Positions 48,092 through 56,669 are shown, counted from the stretch's first letter. The stretch is DNA of 64,000 nt from Oxalobacteraceae bacterium (GCA_027490465.1 JAIXXZ010000018.1:1-64000), one strand, 5' to 3'. Notes: generated by a model not told the origin, from the sequence alone. Program-made: numbers and translations.

Positions 48092-48511
48092 TCAGTCCGG
48101 CATGGCAGAGCGATGGAAGCTGATGATGCGCCAATGATCGTCACGCAAAGCCACCGCGACACTTAAGCGACCCATCCCTTCGATCGACTCACCGTTAAGC
48201 GTCACCTGCCACTTGTCGTAACCGGTGATCACAGCGCTATCTGGCGACAGTTCGCTTATGGTGACCAGCCCAAGCGCCACCTTGAGTGGCACATAGTTTT
48301 TGAGGACAGCATCGAAGTATTGTCTGATGCCTTCGGATGAGCTCACCAATGCTTGCGTGCTTGTGCCGAAGAAGCTCGCATCGGGGGCAAAAATTGCGAC
48401 AATCGCCTCAAGGTCATGGCGATTAACTGCGTCAACCCACGCATGAAGCGCGCTTAGTGCGCCGTTTTGATGACGAGTTGCAGGAGAAGAATCTGGGTGC
48501 GAGAGAGACAT
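48092..48511 (-). CDS. SnoaL/NTF2-like fold protein
   Basis: 139-residue soluble protein. WVDAVNRHDLEAIVAIFAPD, FFGTSTQALVSSSEGIRQYF and a C-terminal DHWRIISFHRSAMPD are typical of the NTF2-like/SgcJ-EcaC group (cone-shaped fold). Function not known; some relatives are in oxidative-stress or steroid-like ligand pathways. ATG 48511 begins MSLSHPDSS. Confidence 0.78.
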   Translation of the reverse strand: MSLSHPDSSPATRHQNGALSALHAWVDAVNRHDLEAIVAIFAPDASFFGTSTQALVSSSEGIRQYFDAVLKNYVPLKVALGLVTISELSPDSAVITGYDKWQVTLNGESIEGMGRLSVAVALRDDHWRIISFHRSAMPD

Positions 48512-48806
48512 GAATTTTTTATTTATTGGTTTGCATCGACCCTGCATTGAAACGTACGGCATCACGTGTCTGACAGAGCATGAGACAAATTATGACAGTT
48601 TCAGGGAAATACCCAATCCCCAGCTGCGCACCGGTTATTCAAGAGGCAAACGCATAAGCGCTGCAAGTTTTCTTGGCCTAGCATAGGTTCGGGAGCAGGT
48701 CATCATCACTTCCAATCAGCCGCGAGCCATGACCGCGGAACGCTACTTCAGGCGTCCGTTAAAAATGGGGAGATTACCCTACTAAGCGCGGCGAGAAGTC
48801 GCTTAT

Positions 48807-49412
48807 TTACATGTCGGGCAGTTGCAATAGAAAGTTCAAATGAGCATCTACAGCAGGGAATTCGCATGCCAAAATGCTGTAAACACACGTATCTCGAATA
48901 CTGTCCTTAGCATCTGGATGGCGATTGATTTGGTGGCTTCGTAATACACCATCTAATTTTGCTCCCAATCTTTCAATGCCTTTTCGACTTTGATGATTAA
49001 AAAAATGTGTACGAAATTCCACAGCAATACAATCTAGATTTATAAATGCGTACCGTAACAACATCAATTTACATTCAGTATTAATCGCTGTGCGCTGAAC
49101 CGACTGACGATACCAAGTAGATCCTATTTCTAGCCTTCGATTTTCTTGGTCAATATTCATATAAGTTGTCATTCCAATCGGGTTCCCTTTAGCGTCCAAA
49201 ATGGAAAACGGATTCATTGAGCCTAACCGCTGTAAGCCCAAACGCCGATCAATCTCAATTGCCATTCCCTCAGGCGAAGGAATGCTTGTATACCAAAGTT
49301 TCCAAAGTTCGCCATCGCGGACGGCTTCACATAAACCATCATGATGCGCCATAGTTAATGGAACTAATGATGCATGCTTACCTTGTATAGTTACTGGGCT
49401 AGAGAATTTCAT
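48807..49412 (-). CDS. GNAT family N-acetyltransferase
   Basis: 201-residue protein of the RimJ/RimL-like GNAT group. LVPLTMAHHDGLCEAVRDGE starts the fold; NRRLEIGSTWYRQSVQRTAINTE holds the acetyl-CoA region, and EFRTHFFNHQSRKGIERLGA is the conserved helix. Visibly more AT-rich than the photosynthesis genes around the region, which suggests a different origin. The substrate is unknown. Confidence 0.82.
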   Translation of the reverse strand: MKFSSPVTIQGKHASLVPLTMAHHDGLCEAVRDGELWKLWYTSIPSPEGMAIEIDRRLGLQRLGSMNPFSILDAKGNPIGMTTYMNIDQENRRLEIGSTWYRQSVQRTAINTECKLMLLRYAFINLDCIAVEFRTHFFNHQSRKGIERLGAKLDGVLRSHQINRHPDAKDSIRDTCVYSILACEFPAVDAHLNFLLQLPDM

Positions 49413-49640
49413 GGCGATGACTGGTCAAATCGTTGATGCATGTTGTTCTGGCATAAGAATCGATTTGCATCGACTTATAGGTAAGCAAATGTCCCCGACT
49501 ACACACAATCGAAGGGTGAAAAAGTCAAAGACTTTTCTGCTTTAAGTGACTATCTTTGGGCGGTTGAGAGTGTCCGTGGGAGGCATCGATTTGAACTGAA
49601 GACATTTTTTCTTAAGTTCCTCCCCGCGCCATGAAGTTTC

Positions 49641-50027
49641 TCATGGTGACGATTGCCTACGGAGCCATACCGCGGCTACAAGGCCGACGGTAAGCGCGAT
49701 CGAAGCGACAATGTCAGCGATAACTACCCGTTGAATTGCATGATTGTAGTGTCCAACCCATGCAGCAACCCCGATAAAACTCGTGGTGCTTACCAGCCCC
49801 GTAGATAGCGCTGTGATTTGTAAAAATTCCAAGCGAATTGCAGTAAGCATGATTACACCCAGAATCGCAAACATGAGTGCTCTGTGTTGCAATAAGATGG
49901 CAATATTTGGGTCACTAATCTCGATGCCATATAGTCGAAATAAAGCTGGCACGCCCATGACCCCAGGTATTGGTAGGAGATGGATGAGGCCTGCAATCAA
50001 CAATGCGGCAGAGGGAAGGTATTTCAT
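49641..50027 (-). CDS. Small four-span membrane protein
   Basis: 128-residue protein with about four membrane segments (residues 4-24, 47-66, 70-90, 101-122). An LIHLLPIPGVMG motif occurs near the N-terminus and LLQHRALMFAILG in the second segment. It resembles a loosely defined set of small proteobacterial membrane proteins. No role can be given. Base composition is AT-rich for the window. Confidence 0.65.
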   Translation of the reverse strand: MKYLPSAALLIAGLIHLLPIPGVMGVPALFRLYGIEISDPNIAILLQHRALMFAILGVIMLTAIRLEFLQITALSTGLVSTTSFIGVAAWVGHYNHAIQRVVIADIVASIALTVGLVAAVWLRRQSSP

Positions 50028-50144
50028 TAGATTCTCACTATTGATATCAATTTTTGTGGTGACGTAGTTAGATCCTTGCCGATTAAAACGCTTGGATGAT
50101 GAATGCTGGGAATAAAAAATTTAGAAAAGCCGATTGGTTAATAG

Positions 50145-50555
50145 TCATAGAATTTTTTTGGATTCAATAGAGATTTTCTTCGCCGTAAAGATAATAAAAA
50201 ACGGCGGCATAATTACTACGCTCAAATCAAACAAAAACAGTCCATCAAAAGATAAACCTCGGTGAACCCAAAGATGTAGATGAAATACTCCATGAAATAA
50301 TGACCAAGCGGTACCTGCAATGCATAATGCAGCGTTCGAGATACGGAGGCCGTATATGCCGATCAGACCGCTACTGAAGTAGATGAGGCCTATGTCGCGG
50401 ATGAAATGAGTATTGTATGGGCCATATGAGCTGACGCCCGGCGTCAAATTATAGAACTGAACTGGAAAGCAGAAAATCATTCCGCCAGCAATGGCCCAGA
50501 TCCCAAAGATCAGCAGGGGTAGCCTTGCGAGAAGGCGCTTAGATAGCTTCTTCAT
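50145..50555 (-). CDS. Small membrane protein, unknown
   Basis: 136-residue protein with about four membrane segments, starting MKKLSKRLLARLPLLIFGIW and containing FIRDIGLIYFSSGLIGIYGL and WSLFHGVFHLHLWVHRG (histidine-rich membrane segment). The ATG overlaps the end of the DUF4345 gene upstream on the same strand, so the two form an operon. It resembles the DUF4345-related four-span group but I cannot name it. Confidence 0.65.
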   Translation of the reverse strand: MKKLSKRLLARLPLLIFGIWAIAGGMIFCFPVQFYNLTPGVSSYGPYNTHFIRDIGLIYFSSGLIGIYGLRISNAALCIAGTAWSLFHGVFHLHLWVHRGLSFDGLFLFDLSVVIMPPFFIIFTAKKISIESKKIL

Positions 50556-50914
50556 CAAATAGCGATGATAAGTAGTGAACTGAAGATTATCTCGAGAAGC
50601 AAGTAAAAAAGAGGCCATTTTCCGATTGTTCTATCGACAAAAGCAGAAATAACGCGCCCTGCTGCCATGCCACCTAGACTTGCGGCGACAGCCAGCAAGA
50701 TGCCGGCACGCAGTGCCGGCTGTTCAATTGCGATCAAAAGCACCATCACCATTGCTAATCCGAATCCGCCGTAGACCGCACGGATCTCATTTTTGCCTGA
50801 CACTGTTAAGTTTGGAATGTCAAATTGTGCTGTCACGCGCATAGGCAGTACCATCGCACCTATACCCATAACTGCAAAACCAGTCATTGCTAGATAAATC
50901 GGAAGATTGAGCAT
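50555..50914 (-). CDS. DUF4345 domain membrane protein
   Basis: 119-residue protein with four membrane segments. SGKNEIRAVYGGFGLAMVMV and GMAAGRVISAFVDRTIGKWP match DUF4345, a small membrane family of unknown function. It is divergent from an AraC-type regulator gene (50964) and overlaps the next gene on its strand, suggesting a regulated two-gene unit. Confidence 0.8.
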   Translation of the reverse strand: MLNLPIYLAMTGFAVMGIGAMVLPMRVTAQFDIPNLTVSGKNEIRAVYGGFGLAMVMVLLIAIEQPALRAGILLAVAASLGGMAAGRVISAFVDRTIGKWPLFYLLLEIIFSSLLIIAI

Positions 50915-50963
50915 AGATGAATGCGGATATGGATGAATAAATCCCCTGATTTTGTCCTTTTTT

Positions 50964-51710
50964 ATGGAATCAATCTTTCAAAAAACGCCTGTTTTTCCGC
51001 GCATTTGCATAGGTCCTGCCCGAGCAATGTATATTGGCCCCGGTCTGGACCTTGTTCCCCACATGAATGTGGCTACGACCATTGCTGTTGCCCTTGCCGA
51101 TGCTTTTGAATTGCGGTTTTGGAAACCTAGAAAGCAGTGGTCAGTTTGGAAGTCAAGCGTAGTGTCAGTCATACCCTCGCAATCCCTACACCATCTTAAA
51201 AGTACGGGGCCGATGGCTTTCTTGTATCTTGACCCACTCAGAGATCGATGCCTGTCTTTGAAAGATCAAACCTTGTTACAGGGGCGAGAGAAGATTTTCG
51301 GAGTTTCGCAAGAGATTAGTATCAACGCTGCTTTTGATGCATTTGGCTTACTTCCAAATCGTCCAAAAGATTCGCGTATTTCAAGGGTGTTGAGTGAAAT
51401 CGAACGCAGCCCAAATGCATTCGGGCGAATTCAAGACGCCGCTTCCCTAGCATCATTATCTCCGTCCCGGTTCCGTGCGAGGTTTGATGCTGAAGTTGGT
51501 CTTCCATTTCGCCGTTATAGACTTTGGCGACGAATGGCAATGGTGATGAGGAATATTTCTGCAGGCGTTAGCCTGACTGACGCTGCACTTGCGGCTGGAT
51601 TCTCCAGTTCCGCCCATTTGAGCACCGCATTTAAGACGATGTTTGGACTCTCGCCCAGTGATGTTTTGTCCCTTGGGGTAACCATAGATGTTTCTGAGGA
51701 CAAGGTTTGA
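50964..51710 (+). CDS. AraC family transcriptional regulator
   Basis: 248-residue regulator. The C-terminal AraC DNA-binding domain has two helix-turn-helix parts: DAASLASLSPSRFRARFDAE and DAALAAGFSSSAHLSTAFKT followed by MFGLSPSDVLSL. The N-terminal half (PARAMYIGPG...) resembles cupin-like sensing domains. ATG 50964 is preferred over TTG 50952. It is divergent from the DUF4345 pair, which it probably controls. Confidence 0.88.
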   Translation: MESIFQKTPVFPRICIGPARAMYIGPGLDLVPHMNVATTIAVALADAFELRFWKPRKQWSVWKSSVVSVIPSQSLHHLKSTGPMAFLYLDPLRDRCLSLKDQTLLQGREKIFGVSQEISINAAFDAFGLLPNRPKDSRISRVLSEIERSPNAFGRIQDAASLASLSPSRFRARFDAEVGLPFRRYRLWRRMAMVMRNISAGVSLTDAALAAGFSSSAHLSTAFKTMFGLSPSDVLSLGVTIDVSEDKV

Positions 51711-51888
51711 TCTGAGGTTAGTGCGTCATGAAATCACATGGCCTATGTGTAGTTGATGGTCGCTAGTTACCCGGCTACGGGAAGATATTCTCCCAGCCTA
51801 AGTACCCTCAGAAAATATACGGCGGCACTAGGTAAGCGAGTTGAACTTCACCTGGTCTAAAAAACGCATCTTTCCAGTCCCAAAACAA

Positions 51889-51915
51889 ATGCCCCGCATA
51901 AAGCGGGGCATTTTT
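51889..51915. terminator. Strong rho-independent terminator
   Basis: ATGCCCCGC (51889-51897), a five-base loop and GCGGGGCAT (51903-51911), followed by Ts on the plus strand (51911-51915). On the minus strand the run is CATTTGTTTT. It lies 180 bases after the AraC gene and directly beside a tRNA-like 3' end on the minus strand. Confidence 0.88.
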
Positions 51916-51921
51916 GCTTCT

Positions 51922-51946
51922 TGGTGGCCCAGGGCGCAATCAAACC
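51922..51946 (-). repeat. tRNA 3'-end-like segment, possible attachment site or fossil
   Basis: On the minus strand GGTTTGATTGCGCCC followed by TGGGCCACCA looks like the T-loop, acceptor and CCA of a tRNA (close to tRNA-Phe of betaproteobacteria as I recall it). Upstream bases do not complete a T-stem or a cloverleaf. The terminator follows it after the CCA. An integrase attachment scar is one explanation. Confidence 0.4.
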
Positions 51947-52099
51947 TGGATAAGCTTGCGTCAACCATCGGGTTGCCAGTTTTCAGCCCATGCAACGATA
52001 AACTATTGCCGCCAATTGCTCTGCGCTAGGGCGGTGCGACCGACAGCAGTCAGTCGTATGAATTTGTCATATGCCGGTCTGAACCAATCGCAGTGAGGT

Positions 52100-52240
52100 C
52101 TACAGCGTAGGGTAATCGGTGTAGCCTTCCTCGCTGCCGCCGTACCAGCCTACGTATCGCGCTTCGTTGTAGGGGCCACCATTTTTAATACGTGCTGGCA
52201 GATCCGGATTAGAGAGGAATGGTCGGCCGAATGCCACCAT
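52100..52240 (-). pseudogene. C-terminal relic of an Old Yellow Enzyme family alkene reductase
   Basis: The minus strand reads MVAFGRPFLSNPDLPARIKN, then GGPYNEARYVGWYGGSEEGY, TDYPTL and a stop. This is the C-terminus of NemA-like NADH:flavin oxidoreductases, but only 46 residues remain and the sequence upstream (52241 on) does not continue the gene. It is a decayed remnant in an otherwise gene-free stretch, 51711-52442. Confidence 0.8.
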
Positions 52241-52402
52241 CCATGGTAGCGCCGCGGTTGATCATATTGCTTTCATCGCTAGTGATTTAGCCGACAACAA
52301 CTTAGCTAGAAAGACTTGCGTGCCCCACTCATGGATGTGTATAGTAGAGCCACGACTCACCCATTGACCGCTTGGTTAGGCCAAGTGCTCTATGGGCGAC
52401 AG

Positions 52403-52418
52403 GCCGCCTCCGGGCGGC
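52403..52418 (+). other. Hairpin before the NYN-domain gene
   Basis: GCCGCC (52403-52408), loop TCCG and GGCGGC (52413-52418) followed by TTTG. It may be a weak terminator or attenuator. It argues for a start of the next gene downstream of it rather than at the ATG 52392. Confidence 0.4.
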
Positions 52419-52442
52419 TTTGTCACATCTGTGGAGTGCGGT

Positions 52443-53099
52443 TTGCGAACAATTGTCTATGTAGATGGCTATAACCTTTACTATGGCTTGCTGAGAAAGT
52501 CCAAGCTGAAGTGGCTGGACTTGTATTCATTGTTCAATGAACATGTGCTCGATGATCGAGCTAACTTGTTGCAGGTTCGGTATTACACGGCACCTGTTCT
52601 TGGGCGAATGTCCGATGATTCAAGGTCAACCCAGCGGCAACGCACCTACCTTCAAGCGTTGAGAAAAATGTATCCGGAAAAGCTGGAAATCATCGAAGGA
52701 AAAATTCTCGCAACCACTCCCTTTCAACGCTTAGTGCAGCCAATTCCTGAAGTGCCACACTTGGAAAAAATTCAGGTATTCGACTTCAATGAGAAAAAGA
52801 CGGATGTAAATCTTGCTTCAGATATGTTGGCGGGAGCATGGACAGATGAATTTGATCAAGCCGTTTTGTGCAGCAATGACTCTGATTTGGAAGGCGCTTT
52901 TTCAACGATTAAGAGGCATCTGCCGCACATTCGCTTGGGCTTGATTGCCCCGATTCTCGGCGAAGATCACCGACACATTTCGAAAGACCTCTCCAAGTAC
53001 GCCGATTGGTCAAAAATACTCAGCCCAGTCCATTTGAAGAACTCTCAACTGCCAGAGCGTATTCCAAGTTCTCGAGTGTGCAAGCCTGATACTTGGTGA
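52443..53099 (+). CDS. NYN-domain (PIN-like) predicted nuclease
   Basis: 218-residue protein beginning LRTIVYVDGYNLYYGLLRKS, with the first acidic residue of the NYN active site in VDGYN. A second acidic motif is in KKTDVNLASDMLAG and a third in LCSNDSDLEGA, where SNDSD is typical. Such proteins are metal-dependent RNases, often found in defence or mobile contexts. TTG 52443 with GGAG upstream is the likely start; ATG 52392 is possible. It is isolated and lies next to tRNA-like relics. Confidence 0.82.
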   Translation: MRTIVYVDGYNLYYGLLRKSKLKWLDLYSLFNEHVLDDRANLLQVRYYTAPVLGRMSDDSRSTQRQRTYLQALRKMYPEKLEIIEGKILATTPFQRLVQPIPEVPHLEKIQVFDFNEKKTDVNLASDMLAGAWTDEFDQAVLCSNDSDLEGAFSTIKRHLPHIRLGLIAPILGEDHRHISKDLSKYADWSKILSPVHLKNSQLPERIPSSRVCKPDTW

Positions 53100-53156
53100 T
53101 TCCGCCAAGTCTTTGATGCTCCCCCCAGTCGCTCCAGTCCGCCTCTAAAATGCAAA

Positions 53157-53184
53157 AAGCCCCCGTTATCGATAACGCGGGCTT
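53157..53184 (-). terminator. Terminator-like hairpin reading out on the minus strand
   Basis: AAGCCCCCGTTATC (53157-53170) pairs with GATAACGCGGGCTT (53171-53184), with one C-C mismatch. A run of five Ts follows only on the minus strand, so it would end a minus-strand transcript. The tRNA-like element at 53197-53290 is the only candidate. Confidence 0.6.
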
Positions 53185-53196
53185 CGCTCACTTGCT

Positions 53197-53290
53197 TGCC
53201 CGGAGCGGAATCGAGCCACTGAGACAAAAATTTTCAATCCGTCGCCTCGAAGCCTTGATTCAAGGTACTCAACAAAATCCCACCCGGGCA
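53197..53290 (-). ncRNA. Degenerate tRNA-like element (Phe GAA anticodon loop)
   Basis: On the minus strand: acceptor strand TGCCCGG (53290-53284) pairs with CCGGGCA (53203-53197). Anticodon arm ACGGA-TTGAAAA-TTTTT, variable GTCTC, T-arm AGTGG-CTCGATT-CCGCT and acceptor follow with correct tRNA spacing; the loop would give anticodon GAA. Instead of a D-arm there is a 41-base insert with its own CCTTGAATCAAGG palindrome, and no CCA. A terminator follows. Most likely a decayed tRNA-Phe, but function is open. Confidence 0.4.
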
Positions 53291-53363
53291 GTGCGACTTC
53301 CAAAATCAATAAGCGCCAACGCATCACAACGCCGACTTTCACGGTTACACTGTCGAAAAGAAG

Positions 53364-53407
53364 TGTCTGAATACTCTGACAACTTAAGATGTAAACTGCT
53401 ACAAACA
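53364..53407 (+). promoter_or_regulatory. Paired PpsR/CrtJ sites, bchI operon promoter
   Basis: TGTCTGAATACTCTGACA (53364-53381) and a second TGT-N12-ACA (53390-53407) are separated by exactly 8 bp. CTGACA (53376-53381) could be -35 and TACAAA (53400-53405) -10. The arrangement fits cooperative PpsR binding that covers the promoter. It controls the 99-residue gene and bchIDO. Confidence 0.78.
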
Positions 53408-53478
53408 ATCTGGTGGTCGTCATAGCCAGTTAAGATAATGACAACGGGCAGCGCGGGCTGCGGTAATGGGGAAACATC

Positions 53479-53778
53479 GTGCATGAGATCTTCTCTGGCA
53501 CTTTGCTGATCGACATCGTGATTACCGTTACGGTGATCGAGTGGGTGTTGCTGTTCTGGTGGCATCGCCGCACGGGACGCGGCATTCCGATGTCCGAACT
53601 TCAGGGCACACTCATGGCAGGCCTCTACCTGATGCTCGCCTTGCGGGCATCCATGGTGTCGGCGCCCTGGTATGTGGTGGCCTTGCTGCTGTTGGCCGCC
53701 GGCCTTTCCCATGCAGCTGACTTGTGGCGGCGCTGGGGCGCCCGAATACCCTCCGGAGAAGATGTTCATGAGCCTTAG
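53479..53778 (+). CDS. 99-residue membrane protein at the head of the bchIDO operon
   Basis: Start GTG at 53479, MHEIFSGTLLIDIVITVTVI. Three membrane segments (about residues 9-28, 40-58, 63-80). The end overlaps bchI by 11 bases, and the upstream region has the paired PpsR sites, so it belongs to the photosynthesis regulon. I do not recognise it. A role in Mg-chelatase or pigment-complex handling is only inferred from position. Confidence 0.75.
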   Translation: MHEIFSGTLLIDIVITVTVIEWVLLFWWHRRTGRGIPMSELQGTLMAGLYLMLALRASMVSAPWYVVALLLLAAGLSHAADLWRRWGARIPSGEDVHEP

Positions 53779-54790
53779 TTTTCCTTTTTCAGCCATCGTC
53801 GGTCAGGATGAGATGAAGCACGCCATTCTGGTGGCGGCGGTCGATCCCGGCGTGGGTGGTGTGCTGGTGTTTGGCGACCGTGGCACGGGCAAGTCCACCG
53901 CGGTTCGTGCGCTGGCTGCCTTGCTGCCGAAAATGCGCGCCATGGCGAATTGTCCTTACGGTTGCGATCCGGAACCCGGCACACCGTCATGCGAACAATG
54001 CGCGCCGCTCAAGGCCGAGGGGCACACAAAAAGCGTTCTTAAGACAGTGCCCGTGGTCGATCTGCCGCTCGGTGCGACAGAAGATCGCGTGGTGGGCGCG
54101 CTGGATCTGGAGCGCGCTTTATCGCAAGGTATCAAAGCCTTCGAGCCCGGTTTGCTCGCGCGTGCCAATCGCGGATTTCTTTATATTGATGAAGTCAATT
54201 TGCTCGAAGACCATCTGGTCGATTTGCTGATCGACGTCGCGGCCTCGGGTGAAAACATGGTGGAACGCGAAGGTTTGTCGGTGCGTCATCCCGCGCGTTT
54301 CGTGCTGGTGGGCAGTGGCAATCCGGAAGAGGGTGAGTTGCGTCCACAATTGCTTGATCGTTTCGGTCTGGCCGTGGATGTGACCACACCGACCGATCTG
54401 AAAATGCGTATTGAAGTCGTACGACGACGCGATGCCTATGAACGTTCGCCTGAGGCCTTCGTAGAGACCTGGCGAAAAGAAGATGAAAAAATTCGTCGCC
54501 GGATTGTTGCAGCCCGAAAAAAACTGCCAGACGTTGAGGTGCCCGATCACGCGCTTACGCGCGCTGCGCAACTCTGCATGGCCTTGGGTACCGATGGCCT
54601 TCGGGGCGAACTCGCACTCATGCGCGCCTCGCGCGCGCTGGCGGCTTTTGAAGGACATGATGCGGTCAATGATTCCCATCTCAAGCGCATGGCCGCACCT
54701 GCGTTACGACACCGGCTGCGGCGCAATCCCCTCGACGATGCCGGCTCGGGTACTCGCGTTGCCCGCGCCGTCGAAGAAGTCTTTGCCTGA
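53768..54790 (+). CDS. bchI: Magnesium chelatase ATPase subunit I
   Basis: 340-residue AAA+ protein, forming a hexameric ring with BchD that powers Mg2+ insertion by BchH. Walker A is in GDRGTGKST (36-44), Walker B in FLYIDEVNLLEDH, and arginine finger and sensor regions follow (RPQLLDRFGLAVDV). ATG 53768 overlaps the upstream gene by 11 bases. An upstream frame to 53672 is unlikely. Confidence 0.97.
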   Translation: MSLSFPFSAIVGQDEMKHAILVAAVDPGVGGVLVFGDRGTGKSTAVRALAALLPKMRAMANCPYGCDPEPGTPSCEQCAPLKAEGHTKSVLKTVPVVDLPLGATEDRVVGALDLERALSQGIKAFEPGLLARANRGFLYIDEVNLLEDHLVDLLIDVAASGENMVEREGLSVRHPARFVLVGSGNPEEGELRPQLLDRFGLAVDVTTPTDLKMRIEVVRRRDAYERSPEAFVETWRKEDEKIRRRIVAARKKLPDVEVPDHALTRAAQLCMALGTDGLRGELALMRASRALAAFEGHDAVNDSHLKRMAAPALRHRLRRNPLDDAGSGTRVARAVEEVFA

Positions 54791-54835
54791 CGCATCAGGT
54801 TCCGGCATGCGTACGCTCGTCATAAGGCAACACGC

Positions 54836-56668
54836 ATGACTCCCCACGCCGACCCAACATCCGACGAAGTTCAGGACAGCCTCTGGCAGCAGGCGGTGCA
54901 GGTGGCCGTGTTGCTGGCGATTGATCCCGGCGCATTGGGTGGCGTACGCATACGCGCTTCAGCGGGACCCGTGCGTGATGCGTGGCTGAATTTGCTGCGT
55001 TCACTAATGAGCCCGTCGCGCTGGGTGCGCATGCCTGTTTCGATTACTGACGAGCGTTTGCTGGGCGGTCTCGATTTGTCCGCCACACTGGCCACGGGTC
55101 GCCCGGTGTTGCAGCATGGCTTGCTGGTAGATGCCGACGGTGGCACCCTTATATTGGCCATGGCCGAGCGCTTGCCCACATCCACAGCAGCCAGACTCAC
55201 GCAAGTCATGGATGAAGGCGCCGTGGTGCTCGAGCGTGATGGTCTTGCGGAACGACGTGCGACCCGCTTTGCGGTGGTAGCACTGGATGAAGGTTTATCG
55301 GAAGAAGAATCGCTGTCGCCGGCCCTGCGCGATCGGCTCGCTTTTGAACTCGATTTGCGTGCCATCTCGCCGCGTCGCGTCAATGAGAACGAGTTGCAGC
55401 AAATGATAGCCGGCAGCATCGAAGACATTGTCACTGCGCGTGCACGACTTGCCGACATCGAAGTACCTGATCCAGTCGTGAAGGTGTTGTGTGGGACAGC
55501 ATTGGTACTCGGTGTTGATTCCATGCGCGCATCCTTGATGGCGCTGTCCGTCGCGCGTGCGAGTGCAGCGCTTGATGGTAATGATGCTGTCACCGATGAC
55601 GACGCACGTATCGCAGCCACCCTCGTGCTAGCCTCACGTGCGACGCGCATGCCACCTGCCCCGGAACCTGAAGAGCCAGAGGAAGCACAAGCGCAACAGG
55701 AACAGGAAGACGTACCGCCGCCGGACCAGAATGATGATCAGCAGGAGCACGACACACCACCACCGGACCCCGGCGAAAACAAACCCATGGAAGATCGCGT
55801 GCTCGATGCCGCCAAGGCTGCGATTCCTGCAGGTTTGTTATCTCAGTTGTTGGCGGGCAGTTTGCAGCAGCGCGCCAGCAGCGGTAAATCCGGTGCAACC
55901 GTCAAAGGTGGTCAGCGCGGACGACCTGCAGGATCGCGTCGCGCGCAGCCCGCGCATGGCAGTCGCTTACATTTGATCGACACCTTGCGCGCGGCAGCGC
56001 CCTGGCAAAACCTACGCAAGGCGACGCTGGGCACAGGCGCACAACAACGCGTGCAAGTCCGCTCGGATGATTTTCATGTCGCACGCATCAAGCAAAAAAC
56101 GGCAACGATCACTTTGTTTGTTGTCGATGCTTCCGGCTCGTCGGCCTTGCACCGGCTGGCCGAAGCGAAAGGCGCTGTTGAATTGTTACTGGCCGATTGT
56201 TATGTCAGACGCGATCAGGTTGCGTTGATTGCGTTTCGCGGCAAGGTCGCTGAATTACTGTTACCGCCAACGCGTTCGCTCGTGCGCGCTAAGCGCAGCT
56301 TGTCAGGACTGCCGGGTGGTGGCGGCACACCACTGGCCACCGCGATTGATACCGCAGCCCATGTTGCTGAAGGTCTGCGTCGTCGCGGACAGTCGCCGGT
56401 GATTGTTCTGCTCACCGATGGTCGTGCCAATGTGGCGCGTGACGGCACCGGTGGTCGCGAGCGCGCGCAAGCCGAAGCAACGCAGGCAGCACGTCAGCTC
56501 TCAGCCTTGCAAGTGCCTTTGCTGTTCATTGACACCTCACCCAAACCGCAACAGGAAGCTGCGCAACTGGCTGGCGCCATGCGCGCACGTTACATCCCCT
56601 TGCCGCATGCCGGTGCAGCGGCGGTATCCATGGCCGTCCGCGCAGCCACGCAGGACGGAGCACGTTAG
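54836..56668 (+). CDS. bchD: Magnesium chelatase subunit D
   Basis: 610-residue subunit. The N-terminal AAA-like part has no intact Walker A (as is usual for BchD). A proline and acid-rich linker (about residues 276-320; for example PEPEEPEEAQAQQEQEDVP) is followed by a von Willebrand A domain with MIDAS VVDASGSSAL near residue 429. It contacts BchI and BchH. 45 bases after bchI, and it ends just before bchO. Confidence 0.96.
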   Translation: MTPHADPTSDEVQDSLWQQAVQVAVLLAIDPGALGGVRIRASAGPVRDAWLNLLRSLMSPSRWVRMPVSITDERLLGGLDLSATLATGRPVLQHGLLVDADGGTLILAMAERLPTSTAARLTQVMDEGAVVLERDGLAERRATRFAVVALDEGLSEEESLSPALRDRLAFELDLRAISPRRVNENELQQMIAGSIEDIVTARARLADIEVPDPVVKVLCGTALVLGVDSMRASLMALSVARASAALDGNDAVTDDDARIAATLVLASRATRMPPAPEPEEPEEAQAQQEQEDVPPPDQNDDQQEHDTPPPDPGENKPMEDRVLDAAKAAIPAGLLSQLLAGSLQQRASSGKSGATVKGGQRGRPAGSRRAQPAHGSRLHLIDTLRAAAPWQNLRKATLGTGAQQRVQVRSDDFHVARIKQKTATITLFVVDASGSSALHRLAEAKGAVELLLADCYVRRDQVALIAFRGKVAELLLPPTRSLVRAKRSLSGLPGGGGTPLATAIDTAAHVAEGLRRRGQSPVIVLLTDGRANVARDGTGGRERAQAEATQAARQLSALQVPLLFIDTSPKPQQEAAQLAGAMRARYIPLPHAGAAAVSMAVRAATQDGAR

Positions 56669-56669
56669 T

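Noticed and set aside
51711-52099. Possible riboswitch or sRNA before the OYE relic
   Set aside because: Apart from the terminator and tRNA-like end, no conserved fold could be recognised.
55670-55790. Low-complexity repeat in bchD considered as a separate repeat element
   Set aside because: It is the proline/acid-rich linker normal for BchD.
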